Positions 23,527-34,161 of a stretch of DNA of 64,000 nt are shown one piece after another. Numbering within the stretch: the stretch's first letter is position 1; each line of letters starts with the position of its first letter. Location: assembly GCA_000497125.2 (NCBI GenBank), contig CM035317.1, positions 1,328,001 to 1,392,000 on the forward strand, in the 5' to 3' direction. Position numbers and translations under genes: made by a program. Source of the stretch: Spironucleus salmonicida. Its lineage: Eukaryota; Fornicata; Diplomonadida; Hexamitidae. The notes under the pieces were generated by a model. The model did no database searches. It was not told the origin of the DNA and saw only the letters and a list, made by a program, of their open reading frames with translations.

Positions 23527-24618
23527 TCATTCATTTACATCCCTTAAAAGGAAGCTATTGGATCTTGCATTGCTAAGAGCTCTAGTAGTGGCCCCCGTCG
23601 CTAGGATATTTTATCTTTTCTAATGCATTTGAGTCATTTCTTCATTTGAAAGCTACATTGGATCAGCATTATTAGTCAATGCTAAAGAATCTGTAAGTTG
23701 TGGAAGTGAAAAGTTTTACATTGATCCATCATTTGACATGTTGGATATTTTCTCCTTTTAGCTTATATAAGAAGCACTCATTTCCAATTCCTAAATTTTC
23801 TTTTCTTAATCTTCAAAACTATGTACAAATTTATTCTTTAGCTTGTCAATTTCCCCGTTTAATTTCTTTATCTAGCTATCCTTAGCCTTATTTGACGCAA
23901 AGCTTTCACTAATCATTGAGCTATAAAGTTATTCATGCTCAATAGATTTTTATAATTCGGTACTGAGTTTTATAAGCTCAATTTTATTCTACTCTTGTAT
24001 ATCTTTGAGCTAACTTGCAGTTTCTTGATATTTTAAGGGGAACTTAACAAGCTTTTGTAGCTGAGATTTCATGCGCTAGTTGTCTTTCTTAACATCATAA
24101 ATTTCGGCCTATAATTAAGTATTTTACGCTAGTAGTTCTGTATTTTCTTTTATTTTCTAAGTCAGGTCATGATCAATAATTTGTGTGTTGTGTTAGACAG
24201 AATCAGTAAATTCTGTATTATCTTATAACTAGTTATGAAGATCCTCTATTTTTGCGTGAGCTTGTACTAATAATTCTTCTAATTAGTCATTTTCCTCAAC
24301 AAGTGCTTAGTACATTAATGGAATGGTCGCTTTTTATTTTTCCGATACCTTTTTATTAAGATCGATTACTTAAGCTCTAAGAAATTCACACTCTATTGTT
24401 TATTTGCTAAAATCATTGATTAAATCGTCTACTATATACTTTAAATCATCATTATCATATTATTGTAATAAGGTGAGCAATTCGTCCTTCTTCTCTTTAA
24501 TTGACATAGGTATAGTTGGGTGCTACTATTAGAGTTCTATTAGTTAACTGCTAAGATCATTATTTAGGTTATTAAGTAAAACTATCTAAGCATATAAATC
24601 TTCAACATATTCTGTCAT
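23527..24618 (-). CDS. Coiled-coil protein, 363 residues
   Basis: ATG 24618 to TGA 23527-23529 gives 363 residues. Almost the whole chain to residue 290 is heptad coiled coil (LHNQLQDNTEFTDSVQHNTQ; IYDVKKDNQRMKSQLQKLVK). The tail is Ser/Asn-rich and ends ALSNARSNSFLLRDVNE. It could be a centrosomal or intraflagellar coiled-coil protein, but coiled coils give little family signal. The very tight tail-to-tail arrangement with the 935-residue gene leaves almost no room for separate 3' UTRs. Confidence 0.75.
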
Positions 24619-24993
24619 TTTTATTGGTCAAAAATAAAATTTAAATATACTTATTATATATTTATATAAATTAGTAATTAGGCAAGTTTCCATAAGTTAT
24701 TTATTAGATATTAAAAACTTTGAATTAATTTTTTATAATGCAAGCACAATGCGAATGAAAATTTTATAAATATAATCCATTATTTATTTTAATCAGATTT
24801 TTATTTATTATTTATACCTTTTTAATTTATTATTAAACTATATTTGAAGTAATATTAATATTGTTAAATTAAGTAAGTCTTATAAAGCTACTTTATTATT
24901 GAAACTTGAAATAGCGTAATACTAAAATTTAACTATATAATAAATGCATCAAGTCTCTAAACACTTCTTACTGAAGTCTAATCATCTACGATT

Positions 24994-25024
<31 letters not shown>

Positions 25025-25536
25025 TCAATATTAAAGAAATAAAAGTATAAAATTCATATTTACCTCTAATATACTTTAAATTGCTTATAGATATTCATAT
25101 TGAATTTATCCTTCATAATCTGATAGTAAAAACAAAGTACTTGTCTGTACAGTTATAAAAATAGAGTTGAGAGTATTATTATTAGTTGTTATAATAAAAA
25201 TATTAAATCAATTATATAACTTGTTTTAATCAAACAAAAAATAAGTAAATAATGTTTTGATTGAAAATTACTGAACATATCATATATAACAGAGAATATA
25301 CGCAACAATAAAATATATTTCTTATGACCATAATTATATACGAACTCAGAGTTAATATGTTTTTAAATTTTCTGAAGTAATTATTGAAAATTTATTAGGC
25401 TTGTACAATAAATAATTATTATGACATAGTAAAGTGAATTATAAATTTATAAAAAAGATATTGATTTGCGTGTTATTAGAACCGAATAACAAGATGTATT
25501 GTGATAAAAAGATATAAATGACAAACTAACATTGAA
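24619..25536. other. AT-rich intergenic region without a gene
   Basis: About 900 bp at 20-25% GC, with no frame showing coding character. It contains a TAA trinucleotide microsatellite (24994-25024) and many A/T runs. This is the longest convincingly non-coding stretch in the window. Confidence 0.6.
24994..25024. repeat. (TAA)n microsatellite, about 10 units
   Basis: An uninterrupted run of TAA/ATA trinucleotides lies in the promoter-side spacer of the 363-residue coiled-coil gene. It is simple-sequence DNA. Confidence 0.9.
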
Positions 25537-25860
25537 TCATAATTTAAACTCGGCATAACTTAAATCTAAATCTTTTTTTAAGTCCTTGAAGAGTTAAGAT
25601 TTTTTTGGTAATGAGTAATCAGGAATTTTAATTTGTTCATCTTGTTCTATAATCTCTATTTCTTATAATTTGAAACTTTTATCGTAGATTTAATTAGAAT
25701 TACTTTATATTTTTTAATTTAGCGATATTGATTAAAGAAGATTCTAAGAAGCTATTAGATTCTGCTCCATTTCTAAAAATGAATCTTCTTGATGAAATCG
25801 AGGAGGTTGAACAACTTCATCAAAGTTCAAAACAGTGTCAATAAAATATGAAAGTTCCAT
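25537..25860 (-). CDS. Small unrecognised protein, 107 residues
   Basis: ATG 25860 to TGA 25537-25539 gives 107 residues. It is acidic and helical with Gln runs; visible parts are LNFDEVVQPPRFHQEDSFLE and KDLKKDLDLSYAEFKL. It shares a 65 bp divergent promoter region with the coiled-coil gene at 25926, which suggests co-regulation. No domain is recognised. Confidence 0.6.
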
Positions 25861-25925
25861 TTTGATAATAAATTTGGAATATAAAATTAATATATTAAGT
25901 GTTAATAATTTTACACAGATCTAAA
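25861..25925. promoter_or_regulatory. 65 bp bidirectional promoter spacer
   Basis: Only 65 bp of AT-rich DNA separate two divergent ATGs (25860 minus, 25926 plus). Both promoters and both leaders must fit here or overlap coding DNA. No recognisable TATA or factor site stands out beyond A/T runs. Confidence 0.4.
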
Positions 25926-26630
25926 ATGTCCGCAAATACATCAGCATAATCTGAAGCAAACTATGTCCCATCACGACTAGCTGATTCTACAGTAAAGATA
26001 AAACTATAATCTGTGCAAGCACTAAAGGAGGCAGATGCTTAAAGAAAGCGACTTTATGCACTATAAAATAAAAAGCAATCAATTCATCAGTAGCAGTAAA
26101 ATGCATGGTAATAGGTTAGTAAAATTTAATAGTAACAAAAAGAAGTGCACACATAACGAGAATACCTTAAAACTACAAAAATTGAAGCAAGGACTGCACT
26201 TTAGGAGTAAGTCAGATCACGTATGGAAGTATAGAAATCAATTAGGTCTACTGCTGATGCTCGAAAATAAGAACTTTTAGAGTAGAAGCGTGAGATGGTT
26301 GCTTAATAGAAGTAAGAAAGAGAGTTTCTTAGGGCGTATCAACATTAGGCTAAAATTTTCGAACTTTAAGAGTTGAACAGACGTACAGAGTTCATACGAA
26401 ATGATATCTAAGAGTCTTAACAGAAGGTTTTAGAGGCCAAATTTTAAATAGCAGATTAAGCTAGAATGAAAGCATTATCAGAAGCTGTATAACTAGCTGA
26501 GAGGGCTGCGCATGAAATGGAGGAAGCAGAAAACATACAAAAATAAGAAGAGTAATGCAGAGCGGAAATTGATAAAGAACTAGGTTAGAAAGAGCGTGCA
26601 AAAGAGGTTATGAAGATGACACTGGGTTGA
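25926..26630 (+). CDS. Highly charged coiled-coil protein, 234 residues
   Basis: ATG 25926 to TGA 26628-26630 gives 234 residues. After a Ser/Ala-rich start (SANTSAQSEANYVPSRL) it is continuous Glu/Lys/Arg/Gln helix (QKREMVAQQKQEREFLRAYQ). The long single helix is like trichohyalin/plectin-type proteins or CFAP filament proteins, but no orthologue can be named. The final residues are VMKMTLG. Confidence 0.7.
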
Positions 26631-26993
26631 TTTATGTGAGAACTTGATATATATGAAAATTAGTATCTGAAAAAGTTATCTTTAAATTAAATATATTATT
26701 ATCTAACCTGTTTATTTATATATGAGCCTAATAATTTTATGTTAATTATATTGTTGATAATATTTACTCAAACTTTTAGTAAACACTACTAGCATCATCA
26801 CTACTTGCAATTTATTTTTAATTACTAATTATTAATTATATCTTATAGGATAAAGATTTCATTATTTGTCTGCTTATATATAAAAGAAATTGTTAATACA
26901 TACAATAATACTTATAAAATTGAATATCAAATATTACACGATATAATTACTTTAGAATAATAAAGAGTAATAGGAGTGAATTTAAACTTAAAA
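26631..26993. other. AT-rich convergent spacer
   Basis: About 360 bp between two convergent stops (26630 plus and 26994 minus). No open frame of interest, repeat or RNA gene is seen. Confidence 0.5.
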
Positions 26994-27263
26994 TCACTTT
27001 CTGAAAACCCTCCTTGGTGATTCAGGATGTATTTAGATCAAATTATTTTAATGGCCCAAGATATTATCGACTTCCTGATCATAATCTATACACCAATTAC
27101 CATTAACTATATATTTGTAACGATATTCACCTTGATTTAAAGAAATAGATAATTACCAAACATAATCTACCAGTAGTAAAGGTATTGGGATCCAATTATT
27201 AAATTCACCAGCAACAAACACACTACTCGCCTGGTTCCTCCATACAAAGTGAACATCGTACAT
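26994..27263 (-). CDS. Stand-alone CBM48 / AMPK-beta-type glycogen-binding domain protein
   Basis: ATG 27263 to TGA 26994-26996 gives 89 residues that are almost exactly one CBM48. The start FVWRNQASSVFVAGEFNNW is the classic strand-turn (FxW....VFVxGSFxxW), and LNQGEYRYKYIVNGNWCIDY carries the GxYxYKFxVDGxWxxD motif. The domain binds branched alpha-glucans; in AMPK-beta it links kinase to glycogen. No AMPK-beta C-terminal association domain or phosphatase domain is attached, so it may be a subunit of a separate complex or a short cytosolic binding protein. It is 83 bp divergent from the next gene. Confidence 0.82.
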
Positions 27264-27346
27264 TTTGAATCATTGTGTAGACAAGAAAATATTATAATTA
27301 TATAATTAATACTAATAATAATCTCATTTAAATAGTATTTCTCCAG

Positions 27347-27673
27347 ATGATGTTTTTCGCCATCTTCTAGCTTTATTTACGCACAAATCTATAAGTTTTG
27401 TTTGTATTATCAATTACTCTTTTAACTCGTAATTATCAAGCTGTTTTTGTGAATGAGAATTAAATGCTTAATTTTCCAATCTCTGTATTTTGTATGGTTA
27501 AATATTCTTTTAATCATGATGGTACGTATTAAAAATACCACATGTTGGATGCAGCACAAAATCTGGCTGGTTACTCTATTGAAACTACTGAACCATACAT
27601 TTTACCTAAAAACAAGCTTAATTGGAAACAGGAACCAAAAACTTGCTTTTCAGAGATTATTTTGGTGGTCTGA
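27347..27673 (+). CDS. Unrecognised gene, probably intron-bearing and longer than this frame
   Basis: ATG 27347 to TGA 27671-27673 gives 108 residues with a hydrophobic N-terminal segment (MMFFAIF..., VLFVLSITLL), perhaps a signal anchor. A coding-looking tail follows (NLAGYSIETTEPYILPKNKL). The sequence after the TGA also looks coding in another frame (SAFDIRIEDVDGRKFFIVKL). A 59-nt intron at 27662-27720 (GTGGTC...CCCAG) would join TTG to TCT GCT in frame and extend the gene to a TGA at 27862-27864. That would overlap the AP-3 mu stop by 11 bp. This structure is a hypothesis; no family is assigned. Confidence 0.4.
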
Positions 27674-27853
27674 TCAGATTATACTAGGTCTTCATTTATA
27701 AATGGTGCTGAAATGGTTCCCAGTCTGCTTTTGATATCAGAATCGAAGATGTTGACGGCCGCAAATTTTTCATTGTGAAACTTACTATTAGTATATAATA
27801 CTATAAATTATTATTAAAAAACACAGATTAAACCCACATTACACATGAAAATC

Positions 27854-29080
27854 TCACCATCTGAAGCAGTAATCGCCGCTAACTATCCTTCCGCGCACCC
27901 ATTTCTCCACAGGCTTGTTCTAACTCCCCTGGTCTATTTCGAGTGACTTAACTTCAAGGCCGCTGCAAGAGGCCTACAAAACTTCAAATTCAGCCTGGAT
28001 TTCTGGTTTTTTCCATACTCGCAGGTCAATTTTATCACTAAAATCACATGTAAATGCGAATGTCAAATCGACTTTCTAGGGTGCATAGAGCTCGTTAACG
28101 CGCCATTCTATAAATTCACTTTTTCGCTTGGCCTTTCCACCTTTAACATTTTGAATTTCCACTCTATTGCAGGTTTCTGGGAGCGGAATTTTTATGGTTA
28201 CTTTTTCTATTATCTGTTTCGAATTGAGCTGTGAAAACGCAGTGACTTGAACGGATGCTGAGAGCGCACTCTCAGCGCTATAAATAATGTTAATTTTGAG
28301 AGGTAAAATCGCACACTCCTGTAAATTGTATTGTAAAAGCTCGAAATCTCCGTCCGGTGGCACAAATTGAACAGCGCGCGTTTTGGCGTAATCCTGCACG
28401 CTAATACACTGGTGAAAGTTCATATTTTGTTAGTTACCGTTCGTAAACTTGATTCTACAGGAAGGGATTCCAGAAAGGCGAGATTTAGCGAGAATTTGTC
28501 CCAACACTGATGATTTAAGGAGCTCGTTTTGGGACGAAAACGTGGCAGATATTCGCTCGTTGATATCGAAAAAAATTTAATCTTTGTCATATTTTATATT
28601 GCTTGGACGGTAATTAACTTATTTTGTAGCTTGAATTGTCGGATTCTCTGCTTCTTAGTGCTTCTTGCCTTGGAGTTATGATGGAGCAATAAATAGTCTA
28701 ATGACTTCGGGGTCAGCAGTGTGAATGTTTCCATTATCGATCATTTCGTCGAGGATTTCTTGTAAAATGAGTTAGTTATCTTCTAAGAGTTTTTAGCCTT
28801 TTTTATAAAGTAACTTGTTTATGCAATTCCAAAATTAGTCTATGAATATAAATGGTGCTACGCAATCCTGGTTCTCAATTAAGACAAAAATTTGGTAGAC
28901 ATCTTTTTTCATTGTCACGAAAATTTTACTTCCAACTAAGAAGATTGGAAGGTTAAGTTCTCCGCTGATAATTCTTGTTCGGAGTTATTATTTGTCTTAT
29001 AATGTTAAATATTCCATAAAATTACGCTCGAGTACAATTTCAGCGTCAACCGTAAAAATTATTATGGCTTTAATCGTCAT
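27854..29080 (-). CDS. AP3M: Adaptor-complex medium subunit, most like AP-3 mu
   Basis: ATG 29080 to TGA 27854-27856 gives 408 residues (family 415-430). Residues 1-135 are the longin-like domain (IIIFTVDAEIVLERNFMEYL), ending ILDEMIDNGNIHTADPEVIR, the counterpart of LLEEMLDNGFPLATE in AP-3 mu. From about residue 180 the mu-homology domain begins. FHQCISVQDY, then VQFVPPDGDFELLQYNL, match the family's FIPPDGNFRLISYRV. The end CSGLEVKSLEI ... WVRGRIVSGDYCFRW corresponds to SGLKVNRLDM ... KYVTKAGKFQVRT. It selects tyrosine/dileucine cargo for lysosome-related or endosomal vesicles. AP-1/2 mu is less likely from the DNG motif. Confidence 0.82.
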
Positions 29081-29549
29081 ATTATGTAGATAGTGTTGCA
29101 AAATATAATAATTATATAAATTAGATTTTTTAAATTTCATATTTAACATATAGTTTTTAATTACACTATATGATAATATGTTAGTGCAAATTTTATTAAT
29201 TCAGATGCGTACTAGATTCTATTTTTGAAATGATATGTCTATATAATAATATAAGTTATTCTATTTGTGATCAGTTAATTTTTACAATCCAAAACTAGTT
29301 TTATTGAGGATATAATTAAATAATATAATAACAATTATAGTAAAATCAAAAATGATTTTACTTTAAATATTTGCAGCCAAGACAAATATGATTTGTTTTT
29401 CAACTGTTACGTAGAGTAAAGTGAGTTTAAAGTTTGTAACTGAGAGTTAAACAGTAACTGTAGTTTAAAATTTTATCATTACAATTAAAGGATAACCATT
29501 AATTTTTGTACCAACATAAGAAAAATTATAGTTTGTAGCGTAATTTTCA
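29081..29549. other. AT-rich divergent intergenic region
   Basis: About 470 bp between the AP-3 mu and membrane-protein starts. No gene is seen. It contains a perfect 9-bp inverted repeat at 29339-29362. Confidence 0.5.
29339..29362. repeat. Perfect 9-bp inverted repeat (hairpin or dyad site)
   Basis: AGTAAAATC, six bases AAAAAT, then GATTTTACT. The arms are exact complements. It lies about midway between two divergent starts and could be a dimeric factor site or a chance palindrome in AT-rich DNA. Confidence 0.4.
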
Positions 29550-30305
29550 ATGGACTAACAATAAAATATTGCAGAATTTTTTGAAGCAACACCAACTATC
29601 AATATAATTACTACTGAAGAAGTATAGGTTCAAGTTTATGCAAAATCGCTATTGCATTAATTCTCTGATCTTGAAGTTTTAGTAACTATGTTTTATACAA
29701 GTGAAACTGATAATTCTATTGTGATTCAATTCCCTATTGGTGTTGATATAGCGAAAGGAGAATATGTTCAACTAGGATCGGATTTTTATAATATTCCTAG
29801 TACCGATCCCACTAGTTTAACATTTACATGCCCAGGTTCTTTTGCATAAACCAACCCAGCACATTGTTATGATAGATTAAAAGGTCTTTTAAAAGCTTAG
29901 TAAATACAAATATTTACAACTGAACACAGGAAATTTTAATCTTCGAATATTTATTTTCTTGGAAACATAATAAAATTTTTGGATTATATGGAATAAATTG
30001 ATAATAAAATAAAATTTACTCCATTATAGATTATTATGATTGTGTGTATATGTGCTTTATTATTAATGTCACTTGTTTTACCAATCGTTTGTTGCAAATC
30101 AAATGGAAGAAAATCACCTATAAATCAACCATTGGCAAGCGGGTTTGGCCCTATTAGGGAAATTAAATAAAATACGTACAGAAGGGCTAATGTTTATCAA
30201 ACTCGTGAGTAGTATCAACCAGAGTTTGTTTTCTAACCTGTAAAGTAAGGTTAACATTAATATTAATAGTAAATTGCAACTACATTGCAGTATACTGATG
30301 TATGA
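29550..30305 (+). CDS. Single-pass membrane protein, 251 residues
   Basis: ATG 29550 to TGA 30303-30305 gives 251 residues. Residues 163-182 (MIVCICALLLMSLVLPIVCC) are a clear membrane helix. The 160 residues before it have no signal peptide and hold a Cys pair in TFTCPGSFAQTNPAHCYDRL. After the helix comes a basic, Gln/Tyr-rich tail of about 70 residues. Positive charge after the helix suggests the C-terminal tail is cytosolic. No family is recognised. Confidence 0.65.
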
Positions 30306-30318
30306 TTCTTTAAATCAC

Positions 30319-30408
30319 TCATTATTCTTCTTTTTCACCGAATATACACAGTCCAATGGCGGCTACAAGCAGTGTTAATGTAGCTAAAGCCCCGTAAGTG
30401 ATGTTCAT
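30319..30408 (-). CDS. Possible 29-residue single-helix membrane microprotein
   Basis: ATG 30408 to TGA 30319-30321 encodes MNITYGALATLTLLVAAIGL then CIFGEKEEQ: one membrane helix with an acidic tail. Its composition is unlike the AT-driven junk around it (Ala, Gly, Leu, Thr instead of Lys, Asn, Ile), which supports coding. It is convergent with the membrane protein at 29550 and lies 36 bp before the stop of the next minus-strand gene. It resembles short respiratory or ER accessory subunits, but none is named. Confidence 0.5.
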
Positions 30409-30444
30409 TTTTAAAACGAAAGAAAAAATAAAAATGATTAAATC

Positions 30445-30708
30445 TCACTATTAGACATTATTTTCTAGTAGCATTTTACTTAAAAATTCCTTTTCTGAAT
30501 TGGTTTTCACCACTTTAAAAAGAATTTTTAATTAAGGATCATTTATATGAAAAATGGCTTAAGATTTAAGTAAATCTATTCGTTCAGGAACATATTTTAA
30601 ACATGAAAGCTGGTCACATATTTATATAACTGATAATTATATATCTAGGTGGTTATGAAACTTTCTAAATAAGGAATTTTTTGAATAATCAATAAGATCC
30701 TCGTTCAT
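30445..30708 (-). CDS. Small unrecognised protein, 87 residues
   Basis: ATG 30708 to TGA 30445-30447 gives 87 residues, helical and charged (NEDLIDYSKNSLFRKFHNHL; LSCLKYVPERIDLLKSQAIF). It is divergent from the kinase gene at 30852 (143 bp). No motif is recognised; length and composition make chance possible. Confidence 0.5.
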
Positions 30709-30851
30709 ATAACAGCTCAAGCTACTTATAATACACAATATAATAATTTAGTGAATATTTTCGTAATCTAAAAATTTAGATAAAATACAATATTATTATA
30801 ACATTATTATATCATATTATTATATAACATCCACTCCAAACTAGTAACGAA

Positions 30852-31688
30852 ATGGATTTTGAAAAATATCTTCCAAATTACAAACTGATTAAATCACTTT
30901 AAAAAACTGCTACAGCAGAGACGATTTTAATGTAATATGAAGATTCGTAACGTGTTGTTAAGCTTACATACACACAGAATCTTGATGAGCATGCTAAACA
31001 TCTTTTTAATTAAGAAGCAGTACTTTTAAAATAGTTAAAGCATCCTAATATTATAGAATTAATAGATTATTTTACTACGCCAAATCATTTGGTACTTATT
31101 ACTAATTATGCTAATTCAGGAGATTTACAATAATTTATCAATAAATAGGTAAGATTAAACTAAAAAGTGAAACCTGTATAAATATTTTCATTCATTGGTT
31201 AAATTTGTGCCTCGTTAAGTTACTTGAAATAGAATAAAATCATTCATAGAGATATAAAACCTGCAAATATATTCCTTGACAAAATAGATAAAAAATTAAT
31301 TGTAAAAATAGGAGATTTCGGAGTGTCTAAAATACTAGATGCAACGGTTAATGCACAAACTGTGGTTGGAACGCTATAATATATTTCTCCAGAATTGGCT
31401 TTATAGTAAAAATACTCTTATGAAACTGATGCATGGGCGTTAGGAGTAACTTTATACGAGTTAATAGAATGGAAAACTCCTTTTGATGATGTTAATTTAA
31501 AATGTAAACTGGATCGTATAATAAGAGGAGATTTTACACCGCTCAATTGTGATGTAAAAGAATTTGAAGTTATTGTAAATGGTTTATTAAAAGTAGTACC
31601 CAAAGAAAGATTAACTGTATAGTAGATCGGTGAGGCAGGAAATGTGAAGAAAGTCATGGATATGTTAGGTATTTATAATAATTAGTGA
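30852..31688 (+). CDS. NEK-like serine/threonine protein kinase
   Basis: ATG 30852 to TGA 31686-31688 gives 278 residues, a bare kinase domain. The catalytic loop IIHRDIKPANIFL (Asp about 134), the DFG motif GDFGVSK (Asp about 155), GTLQYISPE (APE equivalent SPE) and DAWALGVTLYELIEWKTPFD are all present; VVKLTYTQ holds a candidate VAIK lysine. The DIKPANIFL and GTLQYISPEL motifs point to the NEK group, which in ciliates works on cilia and basal bodies. The Gly-rich loop is replaced by SLQKTATAETI, with no GxGxxG, which is unusual. There is no C-terminal regulatory region. Confidence 0.85.
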
Positions 31689-31761
31689 GACTGTATTTTG
31701 ATCTTGTACTTTACGATTTAAGTATTTAGTATTATAATATATTTTTATAATATATCATAAA

Positions 31762-32385
31762 ATGACAGATATTCTCATAGCTATATAGCATTAGTTTGAG
31801 AGTTACTACCTAGATTCAGCCTCACAAAAAACGAGTATAGAGCTATAAATAATATGGAACGATGCTTTTATAAATAAATTAAGCTAGTAAAACAAGAAAG
31901 CTTAGATCAAGCTTTAACACATAAAGTATATAGGAAGTTTAGATAGCTACAATATAAAATTAATAATATAAGATTCTACTTGCATTTGGTTAAAAAATGC
32001 AAAGTAGTAGATTCGATAAGTTCCTCTAAAACTGCTACGAAACTAAGTTAGATAAAAATACCATGATAATACCGCTAAATATTGTTAATAGTTCAATATA
32101 TTACTTGGAAATGATTATTAAATAGAATTATCTAATATTTAGACTGATATTAAATTGTTATAATAAAATTTGTTAAAGGAAACTATACTCTATAATGAAA
32201 TAATTAAAGAGTTTAATAATGTTTATTTCTAATATAATAATATGTTAGATATAATAGAAAATTCATAATACTACTCCATTAACTTATAAAAAATTCATTT
32301 GAAAATATTATAATAGTATTTACGATTATTGTCTTAAGTATATAAAAATGACATTCTTGCTTTTCTTTACAATATAAATCTGTGA
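31762..32385 (+). CDS. Unrecognised helical protein, 207 residues
   Basis: ATG 31762 to TGA 32383-32385 gives 207 residues, very rich in Asn, Gln, Ile and Leu, with a long helical second half (LSNIQTDIKLLQQNLLKETI; YSINLQKIHLKILQQYLRLL). It starts 73 bp after the kinase stop. A coiled-coil cytoskeletal role is possible but not shown. No family is assigned. Confidence 0.55.
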
Positions 32386-32604
32386 ATTAGAATTTTTTAT
32401 CAATATAGTTTACTGATTATAATATATATGATATTTAATTTTATAATTAATATTTTATTATATTTCCAATAGAAAATCAATCGTATATTAAATTAAATAT
32501 ATCATAAATTATTTTTTAATTTAAATGAATTAATAAGATAATTTTTATCAAATAGTAAAAATTTACATAATACAGATATATAGCTTTTCCGCTTCTATTA
32601 CAGA

Positions 32605-34101
32605 ATGAAGTGGTTGGTTATAAGTTCAGATGAGCGTTCTTCTTCCAAGACAGTAGTATCTGCTTATATAGCAGCATTATTAGATAGAAATAGTATCTAA
32701 ATTAACTATATTAAATTAAATCCTGCACTTTCGGTAAAGCTTGGACTGCTGTCACCTGAGTCAGTCGGTGAAGCATATGTTACTTATGACGGAGGGCAGG
32801 TAGATAAAGATATTGGTATTATTGAAAGATCAGTATCATATGCATTGCCCGGAAGATCATGTTTGACACTTGGTTAAGCAATTGATATTGTTAATGTCAC
32901 TGAACTAGGCTCAAAAACCTGCGGCTATGACTTTCTTTCAATTGATTAGCATCTTAGAGATTACGTGTATTAATATATAACCAATTTCAAAGATCATGTC
33001 ATCAATGTCATAGAATTGGGTGGCTCAATCAAGGAGACAGGTGTATAAATTTTTTGTTAAGCAATTAAAAAGCTCCACGAACTATCTGATATAACTACTA
33101 TTCATATCGGTGATTCTATAAATGATTTTGAACGTGTATTTTCAACGTAACCAGAACTATTCATAAATTATACAGAAAATGCTAAATTCATGAAAAATAG
33201 GTAATTAACTAAGGCTTTAGAAACATAATTACATTCTCATTTAGAAAATTATTTAAAGGTAAAATTAGCTGATTTTGATCTTTAGCTCACTTATTTGGCT
33301 CCTTTAGACAAATAAATATATCCGCAAACAATTAGAATCGCCATAGTAGGTCGTTACGTAGCAAATGATTCAGGTTATCTTTCTATCATTGATAATGTTC
33401 GGGCTGCTGCTCACAATAATAGCGTAGGTCTTGAATTACACAAGGTTTAATCATTATACTTGAACGATTAAAATGTTACTTCTAATCTTTAACATATGCA
33501 TGGTATCATAGTTCCAGGAGGCTTCGGTAACTGTGGGTTAGAAGGTAAAATCTGTGCAATTAAATTTGCCAGAGAGAATAGAATTCCTCTTCTCGCCATT
33601 TGTTACGGATTTTAAATGACTGTTATAGAATATGCTAGAAATGTATGTGGAATGGATGGTGCTGACACTTTTGAAATCGATTAAAATTGTAAATATCCAT
33701 TAATTGACAAATTAACCAAAATATTGTAAACTGAACAAAGGAAAGACGGTGAATAGTATGGGGTGATGAATTTAGGTGATTGTAAAGTAAAGGTTAAAGA
33801 AGGCACTATAGCTAGTACTTGCTTCAACGAAAACGATGCTGAAAGACATTGGCATAGTTATGCTGTGAATATGAAATATTGGGATTAGGTTGAAAAAGGT
33901 GGCCTAATTGGCAGCATTAGAAACGAAGCGGGAAACTTGGTGGTTGGTGTGGAAATCAAAGACCACCCATTTTTCTTTGCTAGTTAATTTCATCCGGAAT
34001 TTAGAGCGAAGTACAGTTGTCCACATGAAATATTCATTAAGTTCATTGCTGCTGGTAAAAAATAGGACGCAGCTTAATAAGGAAAATCAGTGAAGGAATG
34101 A
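32605..34101 (+). CDS. CTP-synthase-like protein with intact glutaminase and altered ATP site
   Basis: ATG 32605 to TGA 34099-34101 gives 498 residues (CTP synthases about 530-590). The C-terminal glutaminase domain is well kept: oxyanion segment [20 protein letters not shown], nucleophile Cys about 333 in [19 protein letters not shown], and His 463/Glu 465 in QFHPEF. The N-terminal synthetase domain is recognisable ([20 protein letters not shown] resembles [20 protein letters not shown]). However, the P-loop GGVVSGLGKG is replaced by [10 protein letters not shown] and the domain is shorter by several tens of residues. It may be a regulatory paralogue or an enzyme with a changed synthetase reaction. 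A canonical CTP synthase is not in this window. Confidence 0.85.
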
Positions 34102-34161
34102 AATAATATTGTTTATATTATGTAACCTAAAATTAATAATTTTTCTTTTCAAATAAATCAA

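Noticed and set aside
27453-27701. 82-codon plus-strand frame beside the CBM48 gene
   Set aside because: It is a different frame over the gene at 27347. Only its last part might be used if splicing changes frame, and the 59-nt intron model explains the region better.
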